Part shown: one piece after another, positions 1 to 9,199 of the stretch
How positions within the stretch are numbered: position 1 is the stretch's first letter
Layout: each line of letters opens with the position of its first letter
Assembly (NCBI GenBank): GCA_902478885.1
Contig: CABSMS010000002.1
Span: 1-49,191, forward strand
DNA length: 49,191 nucleotides
DNA from: an uncultured Collinsella sp.
Lineage (GTDB): Bacteria; Actinomycetota; Coriobacteriia; Coriobacteriales; Coriobacteriaceae
Direction: 5' to 3'
Translations under genes and position numbers: made by a program
Notes under the pieces: generated by a model
The model's database searches: none
Told to the model about the DNA's origin: nothing
Seen by the model: only the letters and a program-made list of their open reading frames with translations

Positions 1-504
1 TTTGCACGTAAGGACCCGGCCAAAAAATACAAATCTGAACTAACTGTCCACCATCCTCCGTCAACCTCTCATTCCAAACCAAATCAGCCAACGTACGTCA
101 TAGCAATCTCCGGTAGGTCGCAGGGCGGCGGTCGAGCTTTTCTCTCGGGAAACTTCGCGAAGCCCAGTTCCCGAGGGAAAGGTATGGTCTGTGTAATACC
201 AGATAAACAGTACATTTTTGCTAGATTGGTATTTGACTGAAGAACCAATTGGTATGGCTTATTAAGCCCACCTTGCCGCTGACGCTCATTTTACTGCCGC
301 TGGTGGACTTCCGAACTTGGTTGCGCAAGTGCTCCCATATATTGATATGACCTAGTAGGTGGCTATCTGGTTACTACCAGTTGGCCCCTTGGTAACGGGT
401 GGCCCCATTGTGCGGAATGTACCGAACATCCCCGTTTGATACGTTTTCCCATGCTGCCGGGGGGCGTCCTCGGCACCTCAGCATCTCGGAAGAAAGGAGA
501 CCAG
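1..504. other. Long upstream region of the GH31 gene, no gene seen
   Basis: No convincing coding sequence. An 8-bp inverted repeat (CTCGGGAA at 144-151, TTCCCGAG at 168-175) forms a small hairpin. The 8-mer ATTGGTAT occurs twice (225-232 and 248-255) beside the palindrome CCAATTGG (245-252), and GGTAT/ATACC half-sites occur at 181-200. These could be binding sites for a sugar-responsive regulator of the glycosidase gene, but that is inference. A weak promoter-like pair (TTGGTT at 317, TATATT at 338, 15-bp spacing) is present. Confidence 0.4.
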
Positions 505-3500
505 GTGCGCAGGAATTCCATTTTTACGAAACGGTGGGTGAAGGGAAGCGCGGTCCTCGTTGCCACTGCAGCGACGCTCGTGTTTGCCAATCCCCAGCAG
601 GCGATTGCCACGCCACTCAAGGGCGTCGACTCGGCGACCGTGTCCCAGTCTGCCTCGAATGTCGTCGACATCGATTTCGCTGACGGCATCAAGGGCCGTA
701 TTACGTTCCTCGAGGACGGTATTTTCCGTTATAACGTCGACCCCAAGGGTGAGTTTTCCGAGTACGCCACGCCGCGCAGTAAGTCCCACACGGCTAAGAT
801 CCAGGCTCAGCCCGATACCTCGGACACCTACAGCAAGCCGAGTGCGACGGTTGCCGACAAGGGCGACACTATCGAGATCACCGGCGGAAAGGCGACCGTG
901 ATCCTGGACAAGGCGACTGGCAAGATGAGTATCAAGTCAGGCGACCGTGTCGTGGTTTCCGAGTCCGCGTCCCTCGACCTTGATAAGAAGGGTACCGTCC
1001 AGACGCTCGCCAAGGAGAAGTCCGAGAACTTCTTTGGCGGCGGCACCCAGAACGGACGCTTCCTGCACACCAACCAGACCATCGCCATCTCCAACACGAA
1101 CAACTGGACCGATGGCGGCGTTGCCTCGCCCAACCCGTTTTATTGGACGAGTGACGGCTACGGCGTGCTCCGAAACACGTTTGCAGAGGGTTCCTACGAC
1201 TTCGGTTCCACGGACTCATCGACGGTCACGACTTTGCACAGCGAGAATGAGTTTGATGCCTACTACTTCGTGGCGACCAACGAGGGAGCTTCGAACGTGG
1301 CAACTGAGATGCTGCAGGACTACTACAAGGTGACCGGTAACCCGGTACTGCTGCCCGAGTACGGGTTCTACCTTGGTCATCTTAATGCCTATAACCGTGA
1401 TGGCTGGTCAACGACCTCGGGTCAAAAGAAGTGGGAGACCAAGGGCAGCAAGTCCTCGAGCGAGAAGGGCGACGTTAAGTACGAGTCTGGCATGTCGACG
1501 GGCTACAAGCTCGACGGCACACTTGCGGCCGAGACGCTCAACGGTGAGGGCCCTACGGTTGATACCGAGAACATGAAAGCGACCGATTTCGACCGCCAGT
1601 TCTCTGCTCGGCAGGTTATCGATGACTACGAGGACAGCGACATGCCGCTCGGCTGGTTCCTGCCGAACGACGGCTACGGCGCCGGCTATGGCCAGAACGG
1701 TTACTACAAGACCGGCGGCGTCAACTCCGACGGAGCGAGCTCGGCCGACCGTCTTAACGCTGTGCGTGCCAACGTCGACAACCTTAAGAAGTTCACCGAG
1801 TATGCCAACTCAAAGGGTGTGAGCACGGGCTTGTGGACCCAGTCCAACCTTGAGCCCGACAGCAACCCTGAGACCCCGTGGCATCTGCTTCGCGACTTCG
1901 ACGCCGAGGTCAAGACGGGAGGCATCACTACCCTTAAGACCGACGTTGCCTGGGTTGGATCTGGCTACTCCTTTGGTCTTAATGGCATCAAGACAGCTTA
2001 TGACACGGTGACGACCGGCGCTAACAAGCGCCCCAACATCATCACGCTCGATGGTTGGGCCGGCACGCAGCGCTTTGGTGGCATTTGGACCGGCGACCAG
2101 TATGGCGGTAACTGGGAGTACATTCGCTTCCATATCCCCACGTATATCGGTCAGAGTCTTTCGGGCAACCCCAACATCGGCTCCGACATGGACGGCATCT
2201 TTGGCGGCGACCCCATCATCTCTGCGCGTGACTACCAGTGGAAGACGTTCACGCCCTCTATGCTCGACATGGACGGTTGGGGCACCTACCGTAAATCGCC
2301 CATGACGCACGGCGATCCCTACACAGGCATCTCGCGCTTCTATCTCAAGCTCAAGGCGCAGCTCATGCCCTATATCTACACGAGCGCGGCCTCGGCGGCC
2401 AACATCGACACGGGTAACGGCGATGCCGGCCTGCCCATGATCCGCGCCATGCTGCTTTCTGACAACTCCGAGTACGCCGCAAGCACTTCGACGCAGTACC
2501 AGTATATGTTCGGTGAGAACTTCCTAGTGGCACCGGTGTATCAGGATACCCAGGCAGATGAGAACGGCAACGACATTCGCAATGGGATCTACCTCCCCAA
2601 CTACGGCACCGACGAGAATCCCACCATCTGGATCGATTACTTCTCGGGTAAGCAGTATCGCGGCGGCCAGGTTCTCAACAACTACGAGGCTCCGCTTTGG
2701 AAGCTGCCGCTGTTTGTGAAGGCCAACGCTATCGTGCCGATGTACGCCGAGAACAACAACCCCGAGGCAGTGAGCGACACCAACACCAAGGGTACCGACC
2801 GCAGTCAGCGTATCGTCGAGTTCTTCGCCACCGAGGGCGACGGCACCTTTACGCAGTACGAGGACGACGGCTCCTCCATCGAAAACAACACGACTGAGGA
2901 CGATTCCTACGGCACGATCGACAATATCTCCTACGGTGAGCATGTGAGCACCGTCTACAGCTCCAAGGCCGCAGGCGGCACCGCGACCTTTACCGCCGAG
3001 GCCTCGCAGGGCGGCTACAACGGCTACGACTCCAACCGCACCACGACCTTCGTGGCCAATGTGTCCGCCAAGCCCACGAGCGTCGTCGCCAAGAACGGCG
3101 GATCCGCACTCAACGTGGTTGAGGTCAACTCGCAGGAGACCTTTGACGCCGCGACCCCCGAGGCCGGCCAGGCGGTCTACTTCTACAGCAAGACCCCCAA
3201 CCTCAACCACTACGGCAGCGATGCGGACGGCACCGAGGCCGAGCAGGGCGAGAGCTTCAACAACACCAAGATCACCACGAACCCCAAGGTCTACGTCAAG
3301 TTCGCGAAGACCGATGTTGCTGCAGCGGCGCAGACGCTTGAGCTGGGCGGTTTCGTGAACGCCGACGCAACGCTCACAGCCGATCGCCTCAACGAGAACC
3401 TCTCCGCACCCACGAACCTTGCTGCCCCCGAGGACGTCACGACCCCAACGAGCATCAAGCTCACCTGGGGAAAGGTCGATGGTGCTACCTCCTACGACCT

Positions 3501-6500
3501 TAAGGTCGACGGCACTGTGTTTGCCGTGGGTGATGCGGCCGAGTTCACGCACACCGACCTCGCCTACAATAGCAAGCACACCTACCAGATTCGTTCGCGC
3601 AACGCCGAGGGTTACTCCGCCTGGAGCGATGTGCTCGAGGCGAACTCCGCACTCGATCCGTGGCGGAACGTCCCCGACGCCGAGCAAATCACCTGGGAGG
3701 GCTCACTTTACGGCAGCCATAAGGCCGAGCTCGCCTTCGACCATGAGTTCCAGTCGGGCGACGGCGGTTTCCACTCCGGTGGCAACGATCTGGGCAAGGC
3801 GCTTACCGTTGACTATGGACGCGCTTACAAGCTCGATAAGCTCGAGTACTATCCGCGCGATGACGCCGGCAACGGCACTGTGACCAAGATGCGTGTTGAG
3901 ACGAGTCTCGATGGCGTCCACTGGACGAGCCAGGAGGTCGATTGGGCACGTTCCGCTGATTGTAAGACGGTAGCGTTTGACGGCACCGTGGCCGCCCGTT
4001 ACGTGCGCATGACACCGCTCGCCTCGGTCGGCAATTTCTTCTCCGCGTCCGAGATTGCCATCTACAAGACCGACGGCACGGATGGCTTCGCCGTGGGCTC
4101 CAACCTCAACAAGGCCACGATCTCCGACGGAGACTACTCCAACATGAAGAACTACCTGGGCCTCGAGAATCGCGAGCCCGATACCCCGACGTTCGGTTCG
4201 CAGATCCGCGACCACTTCGCCGACCTCAACGATAACGGCGTTTACGACGTCTACGATTACTCGTTCACCATGGCGGGTCTTGACGGTGGCACTAAACAAA
4301 AGGGCAAGGTCGCAGGTTCGCTCGCGGTGATACCGAGCAAGACCGAGGTCGAGGCTGGTGATGAGATCACCGTTGATGTCTATGCGGCCGACGCCAAGAA
4401 CGTCAACGCCCTGGGCGCTCTCGTCAACTTCAAGAGCGACCAGTTCGAGTTTGTGTCCGAGAGCATCGCGCAGGACGGCTCGACTGCCGGCATGGAGAAC
4501 CTGTCTCGCGAGAAGGTCCAGTTCGCGGACAGAACGCAGACTATCAATCTCGCCTTTGCCAACCGCGGCGATGGCAAGCTCTACAACGGTACCGGCGCGG
4601 TGGCGAGTTTCAAGCTCAAGGCCAAGACCGCCGGCAAGGTCGAACTGCCCTCGACATCTTGGCTCATCGGTCCGGCATGCGACGCGCTTGAGTTTGCGAG
4701 CGACGGCACGGTGACGATGCCGGATGTTCCTCAGCCAACGGTCGCCGAGTACGGTCAGGATGCCTTCAACATCACGATGACCAACGATGAGCTCACGACC
4801 GACGACGGGACCAACGTCGAGAAACTTATCCAGCAGAAGAGCTATAACGCGCTGTTCGATAATAACGAGGGCGACAACGGCTTTGAGTTCCTATGGGACT
4901 GGAGCGGCAACTGGGACAGCGAGGGTAAGCTTCCGAGTTACGTGAAGCTTCCCACCACGATGACATTCGCATTTAAGACGCCGTCGAAACTCGATAGTGT
5001 CGAGGTCGTTAACCGCAACGGTGGCAACGGAACCGTGCAGAAGATCAAGGCTGTCGTGACGTTCGAGGATGGCTCGACCCAAGAGTTCGCGGGCGGGGAG
5101 TACGATTCCTTCCGGGCTCGCTACGCCTTTGGCCTCTCTGCCGAGAACAAGGGCAAGAAGGCGACCAAGGTCGAGGTCACGCCGCTTGAGGCATCGGGTG
5201 ACCAGATGCTCACACTGCGTGAGGTCAACTTCAACTACACGCAGGGTGTCGAGGCCATCGAGGGTGTCGAGCTAGGCAAGAACCAGACCGAGTTCTTTGA
5301 AGGCGACGTTACGCTCGTCGACGCCAAGGCCACGCCTGAGAGCGCCGGCTACCCCTATGTGACGGTCGAGAGCTCCGACCCCTCCGTGGTAAGCGTCTCC
5401 GCTGTTCAGGCTGGCGATAGCGTGAGCTACTACCTGCGTGCCAACAAGGCCGGCAAGGCAAAGATCACGGTGGCGTCGGTACTCGACCCCTCCAAGACCG
5501 CATCCTATGAGGTCGAGGTCAAGGCTGGTGTCGATACCTCTGCGCTCGTGGCAGCGCTTTCCAAGGCCATGGGCTACAGCGAGTCCGTCTACACTAAGGA
5601 TTCCTATGCAGCTCTCACCACTGCGGTCGAGGCGGCTCGGAAGCTCCTCGACGGCGGCCAAGGCAGCTATAGCAAGAAGGATGTCGCAGACGCCACAGCC
5701 AAGATCGAGAAGGCAATCGACGGCCTCAAGATGCGCCCTGTCGATGAGAAGATTCTCATCAACACGCCCGAGAACCGCAAGAACGTCAAGGTGGCCGGCT
5801 TCTCGAGTGAGGCCGACTACGAGGGCAGCAACGCCGTCAACGCTCTCGACGGCGACGAGCGGACGCTTTGGCACAGCGACTGGGCCCATGGGACCGGTAT
5901 GCCCCAGTATCTGAGTGTCGACCTGGGCCGCGACTACGATCTCACCGACGTTACATTCCTGCCGCGCCAGGACGGCGGCACTAACGGCGATATCTTCGAG
6001 GCCGAGATACTGGTCTCCGACACTGCCGACGGTTATGAGATGGGCACCGCCGTATCGATGGGTACGTTTGCCTTCGACAACGACGGCCACGTACTCACCG
6101 ACCGTGGCGACTGGAAACAGATGAGCTTTGGCGCCGCGCGCGGTCGCTACGTGACCGTCAAGGTGATTCACGCCGGCGGTGGCGACGTCGATGCCTACTG
6201 CAGCGTGGCGGAGCTCAAGTTCTACGGTACGGCCGTTCCCGATCCGGTGTCGAAGGATGATCTCGCTACCGCGATCGAAAAGGTTGATGCCGAGGTTGCT
6301 GCCGGCGACCTCAAGGCCGGTGACTACACCGAGGCCTCCTGGACGGCGCTCGAGAACGCCCTGGCGAGCGCCCGCGCCATCTTGAGCGACGAGAACGCCA
6401 CGCAGGACGAGGTCGACCAGGCGCTCAGGGCGCTCGAGTGCGCCCGCGGCGCGCTCGAGAAGACCCCGGTGGCCCCGGTCGAGAATCCGACTAAGAAGCA

Positions 6501-6918
6501 GCTCAAGGCCCTGGTCAAGCAGGCGAAGGAGACTGACACCAGGGGCAAGACGGCCGAGTCTGTCAAGGCCCTGACGGATGCCATTACCTACGCCGAGGAC
6601 GTCTTGGGTGATGAGAATGCTTCCGACACCCAGCTCCAGGCGGCCTATGACCAGCTCAAGCTGGCTATTGAGAGCCTCAAGGATGCCGATTCCGGCAATC
6701 AGGGCGGCTCGGGCAACCAGGGTTCCGGCAATGGCTCGAACGGCGGCAACCAGGCGGGCAAGCCCGCAGGCGACAAGGCCCAGGGCAGCAAGAAGAACGG
6801 TTCGGCGATTCCCAATACCGGAGACCAGACGGCGGCGACCGTCGCGACCGTCGGTGGTCTTGGCGCCATCATCGCCGCGATCGGCGCTCTCTTCCATCGT
6901 CGCAGCAAGGCTAAGTAG
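505..6918 (+). CDS. Secreted, wall-anchored multidomain GH31 glycosidase (alpha-N-acetylgalactosaminidase-like)
   Basis: About 2137 aa from GTG 505, chosen because AAAGGAG lies just upstream and a clean signal peptide follows (basic start, hydrophobic core, ANPQQAIA). An in-frame ATG at 436 has no such support. The catalytic core (about 40-850) is GH31. The candidate nucleophile is D480 in LKTDVAW and the candidate acid/base is D531 in WTGDQYGG; these contexts resemble the GalNAcase branch rather than classical alpha-glucosidases (recollection of the family, not a search). Then come fibronectin III (about 966-1050), an F5/8C/CBM32-like domain (about 1056-1192), a dockerin-like calcium loop (DLNDNGVYDVYDY, about 1237-1250), a cohesin-like domain (about 1271-1400), a second discoidin-like region (about 1420-1580), an Ig-like domain (about 1581-1675), FIVAR, another F5/8C domain (about 1751-1909), two more FIVARs and a Gly/Asn/Ser linker. 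The C-terminus is a sortase signal: IPNTGD, a hydrophobic segment and HRRSKAK. Likely role: trimming alpha-linked GalNAc or related sugars from host glycans at the cell surface. Exact substrate uncertain. Confidence 0.88.
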   Translation: MRRNSIFTKRWVKGSAVLVATAATLVFANPQQAIATPLKGVDSATVSQSASNVVDIDFADGIKGRITFLEDGIFRYNVDPKGEFSEYATPRSKSHTAKIQAQPDTSDTYSKPSATVADKGDTIEITGGKATVILDKATGKMSIKSGDRVVVSESASLDLDKKGTVQTLAKEKSENFFGGGTQNGRFLHTNQTIAISNTNNWTDGGVASPNPFYWTSDGYGVLRNTFAEGSYDFGSTDSSTVTTLHSENEFDAYYFVATNEGASNVATEMLQDYYKVTGNPVLLPEYGFYLGHLNAYNRDGWSTTSGQKKWETKGSKSSSEKGDVKYESGMSTGYKLDGTLAAETLNGEGPTVDTENMKATDFDRQFSARQVIDDYEDSDMPLGWFLPNDGYGAGYGQNGYYKTGGVNSDGASSADRLNAVRANVDNLKKFTEYANSKGVSTGLWTQSNLEPDSNPETPWHLLRDFDAEVKTGGITTLKTDVAWVGSGYSFGLNGIKTAYDTVTTGANKRPNIITLDGWAGTQRFGGIWTGDQYGGNWEYIRFHIPTYIGQSLSGNPNIGSDMDGIFGGDPIISARDYQWKTFTPSMLDMDGWGTYRKSPMTHGDPYTGISRFYLKLKAQLMPYIYTSAASAANIDTGNGDAGLPMIRAMLLSDNSEYAASTSTQYQYMFGENFLVAPVYQDTQADENGNDIRNGIYLPNYGTDENPTIWIDYFSGKQYRGGQVLNNYEAPLWKLPLFVKANAIVPMYAENNNPEAVSDTNTKGTDRSQRIVEFFATEGDGTFTQYEDDGSSIENNTTEDDSYGTIDNISYGEHVSTVYSSKAAGGTATFTAEASQGGYNGYDSNRTTTFVANVSAKPTSVVAKNGGSALNVVEVNSQETFDAATPEAGQAVYFYSKTPNLNHYGSDADGTEAEQGESFNNTKITTNPKVYVKFAKTDVAAAAQTLELGGFVNADATLTADRLNENLSAPTNLAAPEDVTTPTSIKLTWGKVDGATSYDLKVDGTVFAVGDAAEFTHTDLAYNSKHTYQIRSRNAEGYSAWSDVLEANSALDPWRNVPDAEQITWEGSLYGSHKAELAFDHEFQSGDGGFHSGGNDLGKALTVDYGRAYKLDKLEYYPRDDAGNGTVTKMRVETSLDGVHWTSQEVDWARSADCKTVAFDGTVAARYVRMTPLASVGNFFSASEIAIYKTDGTDGFAVGSNLNKATISDGDYSNMKNYLGLENREPDTPTFGSQIRDHFADLNDNGVYDVYDYSFTMAGLDGGTKQKGKVAGSLAVIPSKTEVEAGDEITVDVYAADAKNVNALGALVNFKSDQFEFVSESIAQDGSTAGMENLSREKVQFADRTQTINLAFANRGDGKLYNGTGAVASFKLKAKTAGKVELPSTSWLIGPACDALEFASDGTVTMPDVPQPTVAEYGQDAFNITMTNDELTTDDGTNVEKLIQQKSYNALFDNNEGDNGFEFLWDWSGNWDSEGKLPSYVKLPTTMTFAFKTPSKLDSVEVVNRNGGNGTVQKIKAVVTFEDGSTQEFAGGEYDSFRARYAFGLSAENKGKKATKVEVTPLEASGDQMLTLREVNFNYTQGVEAIEGVELGKNQTEFFEGDVTLVDAKATPESAGYPYVTVESSDPSVVSVSAVQAGDSVSYYLRANKAGKAKITVASVLDPSKTASYEVEVKAGVDTSALVAALSKAMGYSESVYTKDSYAALTTAVEAARKLLDGGQGSYSKKDVADATAKIEKAIDGLKMRPVDEKILINTPENRKNVKVAGFSSEADYEGSNAVNALDGDERTLWHSDWAHGTGMPQYLSVDLGRDYDLTDVTFLPRQDGGTNGDIFEAEILVSDTADGYEMGTAVSMGTFAFDNDGHVLTDRGDWKQMSFGAARGRYVTVKVIHAGGGDVDAYCSVAELKFYGTAVPDPVSKDDLATAIEKVDAEVAAGDLKAGDYTEASWTALENALASARAILSDENATQDEVDQALRALECARGALEKTPVAPVENPTKKQLKALVKQAKETDTRGKTAESVKALTDAITYAEDVLGDENASDTQLQAAYDQLKLAIESLKDADSGNQGGSGNQGSGNGSNGGNQAGKPAGDKAQGSKKNGSAIPNTGDQTAATVATVGGLGAIIAAIGALFHRRSKAK

Positions 6919-6936
6919 CCCCAGCAACAGCTAAGC

Positions 6937-6981
6937 AAGCGTGCCCGCCGTCCCACCCAAGGACGGTGGGCACGCTTTTTG
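6937..6981 (+). terminator. Rho-independent terminator of the GH31 gene
   Basis: A 17-bp stem (6937-6953 with 6961-6977, one G:U) with a 7-nt loop, ending in a T-run. It lies 18 bases after the stop codon. Confidence 0.9.
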
Positions 6982-7132
6982 AATGTGGGCGGAAAGCTCC
7001 GACCCTTCGGCCTTAATCTCGCAAAGCGTTCCGTCTCCCGCCGAACACATCAGCATCGGCAGCTATACTACTCTCAGTAGTTAAGGGTCGCGGATTCGCC
7101 GCGTCACCGCTCTCAACAGGAGGTCTTTGTTT

Positions 7133-7597
7133 ATGGCAGATCAGAAGCCGGTTGTCGGGATCATCATGGGCTCCAAGTCCGATCTGGGCGTTATGGAAGG
7201 TTGCACCGCCGAGCTCGAGGCGCTAGGCGTGCCCTATGAGCTCGTGATTGCAAGCGCGCACCGTACGCCGGCGAAGGTCCATGAGTGGGCCTCGACTGCT
7301 GCTGACCGCGGCATCAAGGTGATTATCGCTGCTGCCGGCAAGGCTGCTCACCTGGGCGGTGTCGTGGCGGCCTTTACGCCGCTGCCGGTCATCGGCGTGC
7401 CTATGAAGACGAGCGATCTGGGTGGTATGGACTCGCTGCTGTCGATGGTGCAGATGCCCTCGGGCGTGCCCGTTGCCTGTGTGGCCATTAACGGTGCCAA
7501 GAACGCTGCCATCTACGCCACGCAGATTCTGGGCGCCTGCGACCCCGAGTACCGCAAGGTTATCGAAAAGATGAAGCAGGAGATGGCTGACGCCTAA
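7133..7597 (+). CDS. purE: N5-carboxyaminoimidazole ribonucleotide mutase
   Basis: 154 aa, normal length for class I PurE, a cytoplasmic enzyme that converts N5-CAIR to CAIR in purine synthesis. The N-terminal GIIMGSKSDL nucleotide-binding loop, the SAHRTP motif and GKAAHLGG are all visible, and the C-terminal NGAKNAAIYA helix is intact. ATG 7133 was chosen because AGGAGG ends about 8 bases before it; a TTG six bases upstream is also in frame but overlaps the ribosome site. No purK lies beside it, so the carboxylation partner must be elsewhere. A possible -10 (TATACT at 7064-7069) precedes it. The gene is 35 bases upstream of the sortase gene and may share its transcript. Confidence 0.95.
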   Translation: MADQKPVVGIIMGSKSDLGVMEGCTAELEALGVPYELVIASAHRTPAKVHEWASTAADRGIKVIIAAAGKAAHLGGVVAAFTPLPVIGVPMKTSDLGGMDSLLSMVQMPSGVPVACVAINGAKNAAIYATQILGACDPEYRKVIEKMKQEMADA

Positions 7598-7632
7598 GCG
7601 TTCCGCCGTTTCACCGCAGTATAAGGAGAGCC

Positions 7633-8631
7633 ATGTCCGATTATCAGGGAAAACGATTCAAGGCTTCTCAGATTCCCGATCCGTCGAAGCCGGGTGCTGC
7701 CCGTGCGGCACAGCAGGGTCGGACATCCTCTCCTCAGCAGCCGCGCGCGCCGCGCCCCGTGACACCGGCGACGCATCGTCGACAGGACGCGCCGGCCGCA
7801 TATCGTCCTTCGTCTTATAGCTCCGCTAAGAAGCCGCCCCGGTCTTCATCGCATGCCGCGCCGTCGGATTGCACCGAGCTGCCGCGTAAGAAGCGCCGCT
7901 CCATCATTCCTATCCTGCTCATCATCATCGGTATCGGCCTGATTGTCGCCGCCGCCGCTATCTTTATTAATGCCCAGATTGGCTATAAGCAGGCGAGCGA
8001 TTCGTATCAGAAAATCGAGAAGCAATATGTAAGCGATAAGGACGCCAGCGGCGTGCCGATTATCAACTTTGATGCGCTTGCTCAGACGAATCCCGAGATT
8101 GTGGGTTGGATTTACGTGCCGGGAACCAACATCAACTATCCCGTGGTGCAGACCAACAACAACTCCAAATACCTCAACACGTTGTTTGATGGCACGTCCA
8201 ACGCGTCCGGCGCCATTTTCCTGGATAGCGATGACACCGCGCCGGGAATGGTTGACCAGCAGACCACGATCTACGGCCACCACATGAATGACGGGTCGAT
8301 GTTCAACGTGATTTCGGATACGACCGATCAGGCGACGTTCGACAGCATGGAATACGTGTACTACATCACGCGCGATGCGACGTATAAGTTGCGCCCGCTG
8401 GCGACCAAGGTGGTCGAGGACACGTATGCCAAGGCGCGCACGCCCAACTTTGAAGGCGATGACGGACTGAAGAGCTATCTGTCCGAGATGCTCGACGGTG
8501 CTTCTGCCGTGGCGAGCGACGCCACCGAGCGTGCCGCTTCGGCAACCAAGGTCGTAACGCTTGTGACCTGCCGTTCGCTGTCATTTAGCAATACGCGCGC
8601 CGTCATGGTGCTCACGCCGGTCGAGGAATAA
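7633..8631 (+). CDS. Class B sortase
   Basis: 332 aa. Sortases are membrane transpeptidases that join secreted proteins to the peptidoglycan or to pilins. The N-terminal ~90 residues are a Pro/Ser/Arg-rich cytoplasmic tail, unusually long. One transmembrane helix follows (IIPILLIIIGIGLIVAAAAI, about 94-115), then the beta-barrel. The catalytic triad is visible: H216 in TIYGHHMND, C313 in TLVTC and R322 in SNTRAVM. The spacing and the NTLFDGTSNASGAIFLD region fit class B. AAGGAG precedes ATG 7633. No pilin or NPQTN-type substrate gene is adjacent, so the substrate is unknown; the GH31 protein upstream carries an IPNTG signal more typical of class A or E enzymes. Confidence 0.93.
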   Translation: MSDYQGKRFKASQIPDPSKPGAARAAQQGRTSSPQQPRAPRPVTPATHRRQDAPAAYRPSSYSSAKKPPRSSSHAAPSDCTELPRKKRRSIIPILLIIIGIGLIVAAAAIFINAQIGYKQASDSYQKIEKQYVSDKDASGVPIINFDALAQTNPEIVGWIYVPGTNINYPVVQTNNNSKYLNTLFDGTSNASGAIFLDSDDTAPGMVDQQTTIYGHHMNDGSMFNVISDTTDQATFDSMEYVYYITRDATYKLRPLATKVVEDTYAKARTPNFEGDDGLKSYLSEMLDGASAVASDATERAASATKVVTLVTCRSLSFSNTRAVMVLTPVEE

Positions 8632-8684
8632 AGTGTCCGGGCCCCGTCCCAAAAAGACTACCCTGGAAATCAAAAGGAGAAATG

Positions 8685-9101
8685 ATGCTTGAAAGTGGCA
8701 AATCGATGCCTTCGGTTGATGCTTGGCTGCGCGAAGCCAAGGCCGATGTTTCGGCGGCTGATTGTGGGATGTACCTGACACACAACGGCGTGGTGCGTGC
8801 GACGCCTAAGTCCGAGGTGCGTGGGGTCGAGACAGATGGTGTGGCGCCTGGACATAAGGTGGGCGGCATGGTGTTCGGCTTCGATGCCGATAAGGTGCAG
8901 GCCGCTATCGAGGCGACGCGCACGATGCCGGGTATCGGCTATGTGCGTGTGTGGCTGGCGAGTGGCGAGCTTACCGTGGGCGACGACATCATGCTCGTGC
9001 TCATTGGCGGGGACATTCGCCCGCATGTCGTCGATGCGCTGCAGGCGCTCGTCGGTACCATCAAAAATGAGTGTGTGAGCGAGGTCGAGCGCGAGGCGTA
9101 A
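8685..9101 (+). CDS. MoaE-like protein (molybdopterin synthase large-subunit family, tentative)
   Basis: 138 aa from ATG 8685, preferred over ATG 8682 because AAGGAG sits too close to the first. The pattern VDAWL, CGMYLTHNGVVR, a central IEATRTMPGIGYVRVWLASGEL-type block (about residues 67-88), VGDDIMLVLIGGDIR and a final ALVGTIKNE follows the MoaE fold: substrate-binding loop, GEL(x)GD strand and C-terminal lysine. Molybdopterin synthase adds two sulfurs to precursor Z. No moaD, moaA or moaC is present here, so the protein may work with a distant MoaD or have diverged. It lies 53 bases after the sortase gene and ends before a strong terminator. The family call is from memory of the pattern. 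Confidence 0.6.
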   Translation: MLESGKSMPSVDAWLREAKADVSAADCGMYLTHNGVVRATPKSEVRGVETDGVAPGHKVGGMVFGFDADKVQAAIEATRTMPGIGYVRVWLASGELTVGDDIMLVLIGGDIRPHVVDALQALVGTIKNECVSEVEREA

Positions 9102-9123
9102 GGCCGGCAGCAGACTCGCCAAC

Positions 9124-9166
9124 AAAAAGCCCGCTGGCAGTTCAATCAGTCTGCCAGTGGGCTTTT
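9124..9166. terminator. Bidirectional terminator between moaE-like gene and CmpB-family gene
   Basis: Inverted repeat with arms 9124-9140 and 9151-9166 (AAAAGCCCGCTGGCAG pairs with CTGCCAGTGGGCTTTT, one G:U). It has a T-run on the + strand and an A-run on the left that gives a T-run for the convergent minus-strand gene. Confidence 0.9.
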
Positions 9167-9199
9167 CTGTGCGTTGAAAAATCTCGGCATTGCGTGGCG

